Part shown: one piece after another, positions 1 through 6,694 of the stretch
Numbering within the stretch: the first letter of the stretch is position 1
Layout of the letters: each line of letters opens with the position of its first letter
Assembly: GCA_046728075.1 (NCBI GenBank)
Contig: JBKPDV010000046.1
Span: forward strand, 1-11,838
Length of the DNA: 11,838 nt
DNA from: JBKPDV01 sp046728075
Lineage (GTDB): Bacteria > Acidobacteriota > Thermoanaerobaculia > UBA5066 > Gp7-AA6
Direction: 5' to 3'
Notes under the pieces: generated by a model
Told to the model about the DNA's origin: nothing
What the model saw: only the letters and a program-made list of their open reading frames with translations
Database searches by the model: none
Position numbers and translations under genes: made by a program

Positions 1-394
1 GGTCATCGCCATTGCCGCCGGCGTCTGGCTCTTCGTAGCCGTGTTCGGGCTCTCTTACAGAGCGTTTGAGAGAGCCATCCTGGCGCCGAGCCTCGGAGTC
101 GAAGTGGCGGCGTTCCTGGCCACGACGACACTTGCGGGAGCAGTTCTGGTCACCGTTCTCCTCCTGATCGGTACGAGGTCTCGCGCCTACACCCGTCGCG
201 AGTTGTGGACAATCGGCGTGACCTGGACTCTTCTGACCGCCGCCGCGGAGTGCGTGGCGGCGGGTTCCTTGAAATCCCTGATCGCGGACCTCGATCCGTC
301 CCGCGGCGGGCTATTTGGTCTCGTCCTTTTGACAGCGCTCGCCTCGCCGCCGCTTCTCGGTCTCCTTCTGCGCGGGCGGCCGCACAGCGTCTGA
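1..394 (+). CDS. 3' end of a multi-spanning membrane protein (partial, family not recognised)
   Basis: An open frame enters from the left edge (first full codon at position 2) and stops at TGA 392-394. The GTG at 41 is probably an internal Val codon, because the frame reads hydrophobic sequence (VIAIAAGVWLFVAVFGL) upstream of it. About four hydrophobic segments are visible. One is at the window edge. One is near AAFLATTTLAGAVLVTVLLL and is followed by a basic stretch (TRSRAYTRRE). One is near LWTIGVTWTLLTAAAE. One is near GLFGLVLLTALASPPLLGLL, followed by a short basic tail. It is most likely an inner-membrane protein, but I recognise no family and see no catalytic motif. The next gene starts about 170 bases later on the same strand. 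Confidence 0.6.
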   Translation, partial: VIAIAAGVWLFVAVFGLSYRAFERAILAPSLGVEVAAFLATTTLAGAVLVTVLLLIGTRSRAYTRRELWTIGVTWTLLTAAAECVAAGSLKSLIADLDPSRGGLFGLVLLTALASPPLLGLLLRGRPHSV

Positions 395-565
395 TCTTCC
401 GCCCGCCCTCGGCCCTCGGATTGAGCGCGACACGGTCGGCGCCGGGAGGGTCGACGGGCCGAGCAATGCGAAGAGAGACGCTGAGCTTACGGATTCGAAA
501 GTCGCGAGTCCGCCTCGGTGTTAGATTCTCATTCGATGAATGTGAAAATGCTCGAGGGGAGGGGG
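395..565. other. intergenic stretch, no gene seen
   Basis: This gap lies between the partial membrane protein and the exported protein. I see no RNA gene and no copy of the TGAT-N8-ATCA palindrome. The only structure is a short perfect inverted repeat, CATTC-GAT-GAATG at 530-542, and the purine-rich GAGGGGAGGGGG at 554-565, which serves as ribosome binding site for the next gene. The promoter was not resolved. Confidence 0.4.
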
Positions 566-1840
566 ATGACGATGCGGATTTCACACGGAGCGGCGACGAC
601 ACTCGTCCTCGTGGTTTTGGGCACGTTCGCAATCGATACCGCGGCCGCGGAGGCCGCATCCAGTCCTCCGGAATCGGCAACCCTCCGCCTGCCGCTGAAG
701 GTCGAGAAGCTTGCGGCGCCCGCCGGCACGGAGCTGCCTTCTTACGAAACGCTCGAGCTCGTAGCCCGCGGCAAGGGCCGCTACGACATCCGTCTCGCTC
801 CGGGACAGGAAACCCCGCGGCTCGAGAGCGCCGATTTGACGCTTCTGGTTCCACGCGTTCCGCGGCTCGCCCGCGGTAACGTCGCCCTGACCCGCCTCGC
901 CCTCATCCAGCGGGAGTTCAACCGCAACGAGGTTCACAACCCGCAGCCGAATGGAGTCGACTTCTCCATCGCCAACAACTGCCTCGAGCGCGGACTCTGG
1001 GAGGTCAAGCTCGTGCGGACGGACGCCGGGAACACGACTACGCTCTTCCACGCCTGGTTCACGTTCCCAAAGGAGGAGTACGCGCGTCTCTTCCGGGACG
1101 CCGGCGGCCTGGACTACGAAAAGTACGACAGTCTGTTTGCGAGCTATCCCGGGGTAGGTGGGTTCCCTCTGCCCCTCGAGGCACTGCGAACGGTCGTGTC
1201 CGAGCGGAAGCTTGCCGGCCTCCAATTACACTCGGGCGAGCCGCTGGATCGCCTGCCGGAGCAGCGCTACAAGACCAAGCTTCTCCAGACACCGGAAATT
1301 GCGACCTACGGGGACTGCGCGCGACCGGACAAGCAGCCGCTCGTCATGGCGCGGTTCAAGCCGCCCGGCCTCTACGAGTCCGAAGAGGCGATGCGCTTCG
1401 ATCTGACATGGCTCGCGCGGCCGTCGGCGGTCTTCTGGCGCGAGGTCGCGAACCCGGCCGTGTCCGGGACGTTTCCGGAGATCGAGATGCGCTTCGAGAA
1501 CGGCTATCGCATCCTGGTCGCAGACTCGAAGCTGCCGGACCTACCTGCGCGCTCCGAGGTTCCGGCGGTCGACCGCGATGTCTTGAGGCTCGTCTGCGGC
1601 ATCGGTACGCCGGTCATCCACGCCAACGCCGCGGAACGCGCCGCGGAGATCTCGGAGGATCGGCCGCGCTATCTGATGATCCTCGACTCCAAGGGGAACC
1701 ACATCGACAATCATTTGACCGGAGTCGACGGCGTCTACGCCTGGCGCGACGCGGAGGAAACTCTCCACCTCTGGCTCGTCGGCTACGAGCGAATCGCCCT
1801 GGTCGCGCACCTCTCCGCGCGTTGGCCTATCGGATCCTGA
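566..1840 (+). CDS. exported protein of unknown function (signal peptide)
   Basis: I do not recognise the family. The frame opens at 518, but I place the start at ATG 566, where the purine-rich GAGGGGAGGGGG lies immediately upstream (ATG 572 is a close alternative). The product is about 424 aa. It begins with a basic residue, a hydrophobic core (TTLVLVVLGTFAID) and an Ala-rich stretch (TAAAEAA), as in a Sec signal peptide. A periplasmic or secreted location is therefore likely. The mature part is mixed-charge and soluble-looking. It has few cysteines (NNCLERG, GDCARP, LVCGIG) and conserved-looking tracts such as FNRNEVHNPQPNGVDFS, LWEVKLVRTDAGNTTTLFHA and YLMILDSKGNHIDNH. No protease, hydrolase or heme motif is evident. 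It is convergent with the usp gene downstream. Codon use matches its neighbours. Confidence 0.75.
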   Translation: MTMRISHGAATTLVLVVLGTFAIDTAAAEAASSPPESATLRLPLKVEKLAAPAGTELPSYETLELVARGKGRYDIRLAPGQETPRLESADLTLLVPRVPRLARGNVALTRLALIQREFNRNEVHNPQPNGVDFSIANNCLERGLWEVKLVRTDAGNTTTLFHAWFTFPKEEYARLFRDAGGLDYEKYDSLFASYPGVGGFPLPLEALRTVVSERKLAGLQLHSGEPLDRLPEQRYKTKLLQTPEIATYGDCARPDKQPLVMARFKPPGLYESEEAMRFDLTWLARPSAVFWREVANPAVSGTFPEIEMRFENGYRILVADSKLPDLPARSEVPAVDRDVLRLVCGIGTPVIHANAAERAAEISEDRPRYLMILDSKGNHIDNHLTGVDGVYAWRDAEETLHLWLVGYERIALVAHLSARWPIGS

Positions 1841-1846
1841 CCCCGG

Positions 1847-1880
1847 AGGCGCCGCCGCGGCTCAGAGCGCGACGGCGCCT
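1847..1880. terminator. stem-loop between convergent genes
   Basis: AGGCGCCG (1847-1854) and CGGCGCCT (1873-1880) form a perfect 8-bp GC-rich stem with an 18-nt loop, 6 nt after the stop of the exported protein. There is no T-tract, so this is a candidate terminator by position only. A second, tighter palindrome, CGCTTCGAAGCG at 1934-1945, lies just past the stop of the opposing usp gene and could serve that strand. Confidence 0.35.
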
Positions 1881-1951
1881 GTATGGTCGAAACGCTTGCG
1901 CCACGGACCGCGGCTGTTCATCGCCGGCGGTTCCGCTTCGAAGCGAAGAGG

Positions 1952-2395
1952 CTACGCGGCGCGAACGGTCATCACGGGACAGGGCGACGTCGAGATCACG
2001 CGCGAGGCGACGCTTCCGAGGAAGAAGCGGGACACTCCCTTGCGGCCGTGCGTTCCCATGACGACGAGATCGGCTTTGTTCTCCTTCGCCGCTTCCACGA
2101 TCGCCTCGTAGGGCGCACCCGCCAGGACGAGAGGCTTGGCCAGGATCCCGTTCTTTTTCGCGTCGTTCACCAGCTCTTGCAGCTTCTGCTCGATTCGGAA
2201 CCGGAGATTCCGATCCCACTCGTCGTAGACGCCCGGCGCCACCGCGTCCGCCTGGGTCATGTTCGGCGGCTGATAGGCGTGCCCGATCAGCAGCTCCGCT
2301 CCGTTCTTCTGAGCGAGCTCGATCGCCTCCTCAAAGGCGGGTTTCGAGGAATCCGTAAAGTCCGTCGCAACCAGGATGCGCTTGAAGGGATTCAT
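1952..2395 (-). CDS. universal stress protein, UspA family (ATP-binding type)
   Basis: A 147-aa single-domain Usp. The frame extends upstream to 2467, but the start is set at ATG 2395. A perfect Shine-Dalgarno AAGGAGG (complement of 2401-2407) sits 5 nt before it, and the protein then opens with the family's usual MNPFKRILVATDFTDSS. The first beta strand ends in the conserved Asp that contacts adenine in ATP-binding members. The C-terminal nucleotide motif is intact: GTHG-RKGVSRFFL-GS fits G-x2-G-x9-G-S, followed by VASRVISTSPCPVMTVR. Usp proteins are small cytoplasmic nucleotide-binding proteins induced by starvation, hypoxia and membrane stress. It is divergent from feoB across 256 bp that hold two copies of the 16-bp palindrome. 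The nearer copy (2504-2519) may control it. Confidence 0.93.
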   Translation of the reverse strand: MNPFKRILVATDFTDSSKPAFEEAIELAQKNGAELLIGHAYQPPNMTQADAVAPGVYDEWDRNLRFRIEQKLQELVNDAKKNGILAKPLVLAGAPYEAIVEAAKENKADLVVMGTHGRKGVSRFFLGSVASRVISTSPCPVMTVRAA

Positions 2396-2400
2396 TCTGG

Positions 2401-2407
2401 CCTCCTT
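2401..2407 (-). promoter_or_regulatory. Shine-Dalgarno AAGGAGG of the usp gene
   Basis: The complement of 2401-2407 reads AAGGAGG, 5 nt from ATG 2395. It rules out the longer in-frame start at 2467. Confidence 0.85.
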
Positions 2408-2503
2408 TTTCGCGTGAAGAACGAGCGTCCATGAATCACGGGTTTTCCATTGCGCTCGACTGTTCATCGAAAACGAGTCTCCCTCCCCGCTCTCTCCACC
2501 GCA

Positions 2504-2519
2504 TGATCCGGGTTCATCA
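2504..2519. promoter_or_regulatory. candidate operator, palindrome site 1 (usp side)
   Basis: TGATCCGGGTTCATCA fits the shared inverted repeat TGATGCA-NN-TGCATCA at 11 of 14 defined positions, with intact TGAT and ATCA ends 8 bp apart. It lies 109 bp upstream of the minus-strand usp start, inside the usp/feoB divergent region. Its role as an operator is inferred from recurrence. Confidence 0.5.
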
Positions 2520-2566
2520 TCCGGCGGCCCGTCCGGCGGCGGCCGGCCGCGTGGAAACGCCAGCTC

Positions 2567-2582
2567 TGATTCAATTGCATCA
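2567..2582. promoter_or_regulatory. candidate operator, palindrome site 2 (feoB side)
   Basis: TGATTCAATTGCATCA matches the derived consensus at 13 of 14 positions and is itself a near-perfect palindrome (TGAT-N-CAATTG-N-ATCA). It is extended on the right by GGAG, as in sites 3 and 5 (AGAG, AGGG). It is followed 22 nt later by TAATCT, a plausible -10. That puts its centre near -42 relative to the expected transcription start, a position usual for activators that replace the -35 element. Confidence 0.6.
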
Positions 2583-2604
2583 GGAGAAGCTGGCCTTGGG
2601 AGAC

Positions 2605-2610
2605 TAATCT
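2605..2610 (+). promoter_or_regulatory. candidate -10 element of the feo operon
   Basis: TAATCT within an AT-richer patch, 42 nt before the feoB ATG. No recognisable -35 sits at the right distance. The palindrome at 2567-2582 occupies that area instead. By sequence inspection only. Confidence 0.3.
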
Positions 2611-2651
2611 CGCAGGATGAGACAGCGTCTCAATCTCAGGTCCGACACTCC

Positions 2652-4652
2652 ATGAGCAGCCGAACCCCAACGGTTCTTGCCCAGCCACCGGAGATGGAAC
2701 AGGAACCGGACGCGGTCGTCCTCGTCGGAAATCCCAACGTCGGCAAGAGCGCCCTCTTCGGCGCACTGACGGGGACCTACGTGACGGTGTCGAACTACCC
2801 GGGCACGACCGTCGAAGTGTCGACCGGGCACGCCACGATCTCCGGCCGCCGCGCGCGGGTCGTCGACACGCCGGGAGCGGGCTCCTTCCTTCCCGCGTCG
2901 GAGGACGAGCGCGTTACGCGCGACATCCTGCTCGCGGCCGGGGGAAGCACGGTCCTCGTCGTGGGGGACGCGAAGAACATCGAGCGCACGTTGCTGCTCG
3001 CCTTGCAGGTGAGCGAGATGGAGATCCCCTTCGTTCTCTGCCTGAACATGGTCGACGAAGCACTCCTCCAGGGGATGCGCTTGGACGAGCCGGCGCTCTC
3101 GGTTGCGCTGGGGGTACCGGTCGTCTCGACGGTCGCAGTGCGCCGGGAAGGAATCGGACGCCTCCTCGAAGCGCTCGACTCTCGCAGGCCCGGCAGCGTG
3201 CGAGTGACCTATCCGCAGCCGGTCGAGCGGGCGATCGCGTCTGTCGTGCCGCTGCTGCCCGAGTGCTCTCTCTCCCCCCGCGCGCTCGCTCTGATGGCGC
3301 TCTGTGGAGACGAGACGCTCTCCGGTTGGCTCACCGAACGGATGTCTCCCGAGGACTTGGAGCGTCTGGAGGAACAGTGTCAACGGCTGCGGCGCGACTT
3401 CTGCGAGCCGCTGGCCTATGTGGTCAACCGCGCGCGTCTGGCCGCGGTCGCTCGGCTTGGGTTTCCGGCCTCCTCGCAAGCGGGACCGATCGCGCGTATC
3501 CCGGGGCGTCTCGCGCGAGCGCTCGAGATCGGGACGACTCATCCCGTCTGGGGCTTGCCGCTGCTCGCAGCGACGCTTTACGTCGCCTATCTCTTCGTCG
3601 GCGTCTTCGGCGCCAAGACGCTCGTCGATCTTTTGGAGCAGGGTCTCTTCGGAAAGATCATCTCGCCGGCCGCGATCGGTGCGGCCAACCGGTGGATCCC
3701 ATGGGCCCTGGTTCGAGACCTCCTGGTCGGTCCCTATGGCGTCATCACGATGGCGCTCGCCTATTCGCTCGCGCTCGTGCTCCCGATCGTCGGTACGTTC
3801 TTCCTCGCCTTCGGCGTGCTGGAGGATTCCGGCTATCTGCCGCGCTTGGCCGTGATGGTCAACCGCCTCTTCAAGAAGATGGGTTTGAACGGCAAGGCGG
3901 TCCTGCCGATGATCCTGGGGCTCGGCTGCGACACGATGGCAACCCTGACGACGCGGATCCTCGAGACTCCCAAGGAGAGATTGATCGTCATCCTGCTGCT
4001 GGCTCTGGGCGTGCCCTGCTCGGCCCAGCTGACGGTGGTCATGGCGATGCTCGCCGGCCTCTCCTTCTGGGCGGTGGCCATCTGGGTCGCTGTGGTTGTG
4101 GGCGTCATTCTGCTGGTCGGCCGCCTGGCGGCCCGCATGCTCCCCGGCCGAGGGAGCGACTTCATCCTCGAGCTGCCGCCTCTGCGGGTCCCGCGCTTGG
4201 GAAACATCGCAAGAAAGACCCTGGCCCGCATCGAGTGGTACCTGAAGGAAGCCGTTCCTCTCTTCGTGCTCGGTACCCTCCTCCTGTTCGCGGCGGACAA
4301 GCTTCGGCTCTTGGGCGTCCTCGAGGGCCTGGCCGAACCGGTCGTGACGGGCGTTCTCGGCCTGCCGCGCGAAACCGCCGCCGCGTTTGTCGTCGGCTTC
4401 CTGCGCCGGGACTTCGGCGCGGCCGGACTCTTCGAGCTGGCGCGACACGGCCGGCTCCAGCCGATCCAGATCGTGGTCTCGATGGTGACGATCACGCTCT
4501 TCATCCCCTGCATCGCGAACTTCTTCATGATCGTCCGGGAGCGAGGGTGGAAGACGGCCCTCGCGATCGCGGCCTTCATCACCCCGTTCGCGATCGGAGC
4601 CGGCGCGGCCGTGCGCTGGGCCCTGACCGCGTTGCCGATCCCGCTGCGATGA
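2652..4652 (+). CDS. feoB: ferrous iron transport protein B
   Basis: FeoB imports Fe(II) across the inner membrane using an N-terminal G-protein domain. The 666-aa product is shorter than the roughly 770-aa E. coli form but contains all parts. G1 is GNPNVGKS (residues 26-33), followed by NYPGTTVE with the switch-I Thr, DTPG (72-75, G3) and NMVD (132-135, G4). A helical linker spans about 190-290. The membrane region from about 297 to the end carries FeoB gate signatures: LEDSGYLPR (about 390), LGLGCDTMA (about 423), GVPCSAQ (about 453), FLRRDFGAAGL (about 583) and FIPCIANF (about 617). The Cys residues in these are conserved in FeoB. GCDTMA and CSAQ differ from the more familiar GCNVPA and CSAR versions, so this is a divergent FeoB branch. 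The chosen start ATG 2652 has only a weak ribosome site; ATG 2694 is an alternative. It overlaps the next gene by ATGA. Confidence 0.95.
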   Translation: MSSRTPTVLAQPPEMEQEPDAVVLVGNPNVGKSALFGALTGTYVTVSNYPGTTVEVSTGHATISGRRARVVDTPGAGSFLPASEDERVTRDILLAAGGSTVLVVGDAKNIERTLLLALQVSEMEIPFVLCLNMVDEALLQGMRLDEPALSVALGVPVVSTVAVRREGIGRLLEALDSRRPGSVRVTYPQPVERAIASVVPLLPECSLSPRALALMALCGDETLSGWLTERMSPEDLERLEEQCQRLRRDFCEPLAYVVNRARLAAVARLGFPASSQAGPIARIPGRLARALEIGTTHPVWGLPLLAATLYVAYLFVGVFGAKTLVDLLEQGLFGKIISPAAIGAANRWIPWALVRDLLVGPYGVITMALAYSLALVLPIVGTFFLAFGVLEDSGYLPRLAVMVNRLFKKMGLNGKAVLPMILGLGCDTMATLTTRILETPKERLIVILLLALGVPCSAQLTVVMAMLAGLSFWAVAIWVAVVVGVILLVGRLAARMLPGRGSDFILELPPLRVPRLGNIARKTLARIEWYLKEAVPLFVLGTLLLFAADKLRLLGVLEGLAEPVVTGVLGLPRETAAAFVVGFLRRDFGAAGLFELARHGRLQPIQIVVSMVTITLFIPCIANFFMIVRERGWKTALAIAAFITPFAIGAGAAVRWALTALPIPLR

Positions 4653-4906
4653 GCCCATCGGATCTCTCCACGTTGGAGGAGCCTTTCCGGCCGCTCCCGG
4701 CGCACGGCAGCGAAGGGACGTTCTTCGATTGTTCTCTCTGCGGCTGCCGGTTCATCCACGGGGGCCAGGTCTGCGGGTCCTGCCCGATGTCGACGGGCTG
4801 TGAGCTGGTCAAGTGCCCGCATTGCGGCTTTCAATTCCCGCGTACTTCGAGCGTCGCCGACGCCTTCTCCCGCCTCTGGCGGAAACTTTGGAGGAAATCC
4901 CCATGA
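4649..4906 (+). CDS. small eight-cysteine protein of the feo operon
   Basis: An 85-aa protein whose ATG overlaps the feoB stop (ATGA at 4649-4652) and whose own stop overlaps the next start (ATGA at 4903-4906), so it is translationally coupled on both sides. The middle carries eight cysteines with spacing C-x2-C-x-C-x8-C-x2-C-x5-C-x4-C-x2-C (CSLCGCRF, CGSCPMSTGC, KCPHCGFQF). The final CPHCG half resembles a zinc ribbon. The set could hold zinc or an iron-sulfur cluster, which I cannot tell apart by eye. The C-terminus is basic and Trp-containing (RLWRKLWRKSP), suggesting contact with membrane or nucleic acid. I recall similar short Cys-rich proteins beside feoB in other anaerobe-type genomes, but know of no assigned function. 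A FeoC-like accessory role is inference. It is not a homologue of the winged-helix E. coli FeoC. Confidence 0.82.
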   Translation: MSPSDLSTLEEPFRPLPAHGSEGTFFDCSLCGCRFIHGGQVCGSCPMSTGCELVKCPHCGFQFPRTSSVADAFSRLWRKLWRKSP

Positions 4907-5571
4907 GCCACGACAGAGATCTCGCCGATCAGGACGTCGAAGAAGTCGCCGAGGAGCTGTGGACGCTCGGCGAGCGGGGGCTCGACCGTCTGGCCGACTT
5001 GCGGGAGACCACGCAGGTGACCGCTCTCGATCAGGCCCTCGCGGTCCTGGCGGCGCGCAACCTCGCGCTCGTGTACGGCGACCGCGTGGTTCTCACCCCG
5101 CAAGGACGGGAGCTTGCCGAGTTGCAGGTGCGCCGGCATCGCCTGGGCGAGACTCTCCTGACGACGGTTCTCGAAGTTTCGGACGACGAGGCGGTCAACC
5201 GCACCGCCTGCGTGATGGAGCATGTGCTCGGAGACGGGATGACCGATTCGATCTGCGCCTTCCTGGGACACCCGAAATCCTGTCCGCACGGCAAGCCGAT
5301 TCCGGCGGGTCCCTGCTGCCGGACCCTGACTCGAACCATCGAGCCGCTCGTGCAGCCCCTCGACCGGCTGCCGATCGGGGCGCGCGGACGCATCGTCTAC
5401 ATCGTGCCCCGCGAGCCCGAACGGCTCGTCCGGTTCTCGGTCCTCGGAATCGTCCCGGGAGCCATCATCCAGCTTCAGCAGAACAGCCCCGCGGCCGTTC
5501 TTCGCGTCCAGGAGACGACCCTCGCCGTCGATCCCGACATCGCCGGCGAAATCTACGTCAAGCGCATCTAA
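4903..5571 (+). CDS. DtxR/MntR-type metal-dependent regulator with C-terminal FeoA (SH3-like) domain
   Basis: A 222-aa protein. The start at ATG 4903 is supported by GGAGGA at 4890-4895 and the ATGA overlap. Residues about 10-70 form a winged helix-turn-helix. Residues about 72-140 are the dimerisation and metal domain, with RRHRLGET (H79, E83), ACVMEH (C103, E106, H107) and the typical HPKSCPHGKPIP. These match DtxR ligands H79, E83, C102, E105 and H106. The position of DtxR Met10 appears to be Glu14 here (tentative), which may shift metal preference. Residues about 150-222 are a FeoA domain (IGARGRIVYIV, LGIVPGAIIQL, EIYVKRI). No separate feoA gene is present, so this fusion may both repress the operon when Fe(II) or Mn(II) is plentiful and act in the Feo system. 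The metal-sensing role is known for the family; the dual role is inferred. Confidence 0.9.
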   Translation: MSHDRDLADQDVEEVAEELWTLGERGLDRLADLRETTQVTALDQALAVLAARNLALVYGDRVVLTPQGRELAELQVRRHRLGETLLTTVLEVSDDEAVNRTACVMEHVLGDGMTDSICAFLGHPKSCPHGKPIPAGPCCRTLTRTIEPLVQPLDRLPIGARGRIVYIVPREPERLVRFSVLGIVPGAIIQLQQNSPAAVLRVQETTLAVDPDIAGEIYVKRI

Positions 5572-5612
5572 CCGTCGCGACCGCTTTGCAAGTCAAAGCC
5601 GCGGAGCGACGG
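5572..5612. terminator. nested stem-loop filling the convergent gap (bidirectional terminator)
   Basis: The outer arms CCGTCGC (5572-5578) and GCGACGG (5606-5612) are perfectly complementary. Inside them, GCTTTG (5583-5588) and CAAAGC (5594-5599) pair around a 5-nt loop. The structure begins on the base after the regulator's TAA and ends on the base before the opposing usp stop, so the entire intergenic gap is hairpin. No strong T-run follows on either strand (only TATTTGA on the plus side). Confidence 0.6.
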
Positions 5613-6032
5613 CTATTTGACGAGGAGCACCGGACAGCGAGAAAGGATTCCGACCTTGTAGCTGACCGTTCCCCAGCTCGCTCCGCCAGGCCGCCGAGGA
5701 AGCTTGTGGGAGCTCATGACGATCAGGTCGGTGCGGTGCGAGCCGGCGAAGTGGAGGATCTCGTTGACCGGCTTGCCGTAGAGGATTTCGGCCTTCACCG
5801 GGAGCCGCCTCTTCACGAAGGGGAGGGAAAACCGTTTCATCCTCTCTCGCGCCGACTTCTCCAGTTTCCGGTAGAAGCCGGCAAGCCCGCGGGAATCGTC
5901 TTCGTCGATGCGCTCGATGACATGCAAAAGCGTGGTCTTCCCGCCCGTGCTCGCCGCCACACGCGCGGCGGCTCGAGCCGCGCGAAGGCTCCGCGGACTG
6001 AAATCGACTGGTACGAGGATCCGGCGAAACAT
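5613..6032 (-). CDS. universal stress protein family, ATP motif degenerate
   Basis: A 139-aa Usp-fold protein starting MFRRILVPVDFSPRS, with the conserved Asp of the first strand and the C-terminal strand RCPVLLVK. The nucleotide-binding motif is broken. Where ATP-binding members have G-x2-G-x9-G-S/T, this one reads SSHK-LPRRPGGASW-GT. Both leading glycines are replaced (Ser, Lys) and the spacing is one residue longer. It may therefore belong to the non-ATP-binding Usp class, or bind a different ligand. It lies 38 bp downstream of the minus-strand CBS gene, so the two are probably co-transcribed. No clear Shine-Dalgarno precedes ATG 6032, which fits coupling to the upstream gene. Confidence 0.88.
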   Translation of the reverse strand: MFRRILVPVDFSPRSLRAARAAARVAASTGGKTTLLHVIERIDEDDSRGLAGFYRKLEKSARERMKRFSLPFVKRRLPVKAEILYGKPVNEILHFAGSHRTDLIVMSSHKLPRRPGGASWGTVSYKVGILSRCPVLLVK

Positions 6033-6070
6033 CCGAACCTAAGCGATGCGAGCCGCGTGCCGTGGGACTC

Positions 6071-6574
6071 TCACGTCTGGCTTCTTTCGAGAAAGTCGCG
6101 CACGAAGTCGGCTTCCGTCAGGATCCCGACCAGCCGAAGGCCCTCGACGACCGGCAGGCAACCGACCTTGTTCTCGAGGAGGATCTGCGCGGCGTCTTTC
6201 AAGGCCGCGTCCGGCTCGATCGTGTCGGGCTCGGTCAACATGATGTTGCGGATTTTCTTGGTGCTCAAAGCGTCCCGTTCGGCCGAAAGCGGCAGGTCGT
6301 CCAAGCGTCCCAGGGCGGAGCGCGAGAGGTCCAGGTGTGTCACGAGTCCTACCAACTCTTCCTCGGAGTCCACGATCGGCACGTGCCGCACATGCTTGGA
6401 GTCCATCAGATCGTAGAGTGTCGCGAGGTTGTTGCCGGGCCGCAGCGTGAAGACCTTCTCGGTCATCAGGTCGCGCACCTGCCTCTCGCGCACCTTCGGC
6501 CTTGCCAGATCTCCAGTCGCCTTCGGGGTACTGCTTATGAAGGGCGCTCGAGATCGTCTATCGGTTGCGACCAT
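6071..6574 (-). CDS. two-CBS-domain protein (minus strand)
   Basis: A 167-aa stand-alone CBS pair (Bateman module). The start at ATG 6574 is supported by a GGGAGGAG ribosome site (complement of 6579-6588). A 25-30-aa polar N-terminal extension precedes CBS1 (VRDLMTEKVFTLRPGNNLATLYDLM, HVRHVPIVDSEEELVGLVTHLDL). CBS2 follows (IRNIMLTEPDTIEPDAALKDAA, KVGCLPVVEGLRLVGILTEADFV). Such proteins bind adenine nucleotides or related ligands in the cleft between the domains and sense cellular energy. The partner is unknown here; no output domain is fused. It is probably the first gene of an operon with the downstream Usp. Palindrome site 3 lies 79 bp upstream and is shared with the divergent CBS gene. 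Confidence 0.92.
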   Translation of the reverse strand: MVATDRRSRAPFISSTPKATGDLARPKVRERQVRDLMTEKVFTLRPGNNLATLYDLMDSKHVRHVPIVDSEEELVGLVTHLDLSRSALGRLDDLPLSAERDALSTKKIRNIMLTEPDTIEPDAALKDAAQILLENKVGCLPVVEGLRLVGILTEADFVRDFLERSQT

Positions 6575-6652
6575 ATTCTCCTCCCTCTTTCAGAAAATGC
6601 CCCGCCAGAGGGCGTTTCGAATCGATGCTGTAACGCCCGGCCGCCGTGGGAA

Positions 6653-6668
6653 TGACGCAAATGCATCA
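6653..6668. promoter_or_regulatory. candidate operator, palindrome site 3 (between divergent CBS genes)
   Basis: TGACGCAAATGCATCA matches TGATGCA-NN-TGCATCA at 13 of 14 positions. With the following AGAG, its 20-bp context agrees with site 2 at 16 of 20 positions. It sits in the 120-bp region between the minus CBS gene (start 6574) and the plus CBS gene (start 6695), so one site could act on both. Confidence 0.6.
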
Positions 6669-6694
6669 AGAGTCGAGCCGGCCGCCGGCCGAGA

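Noticed and set aside
2423..2438. Another palindrome copy near the usp start (TGAATCA at 2432-2438)
   Set aside because: Only one half is present (6 of 7); the other half matches 1 of 7, so it is not counted as a site.
2567..2586. FNR/CRP-type box reading (TTGAT-N4-ATCAA) of the recurrent GCATCA motif
   Set aside because: The left half fits FNR poorly in most copies. The symmetric 7-2-7 reading with TGAT-N8-ATCA ends explains all five sites better.
2604..4658. Long open frame antisense to feoB (about 684 codons), and similar long antisense frames such as 9141-10823
   Set aside because: Composition is dominated by Arg, Asp, Glu, Gln and His repeats typical of GC-rich antisense frames, with no domain. 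The sense strand carries fully motif-supported proteins.
4800..6416. Long plus-strand frame crossing the regulator, the terminator and two minus-strand genes
   Set aside because: It overlaps three well-supported genes and a hairpin. Its translation is low-complexity Arg/Ser/Pro/Ala and has no recognisable domain.
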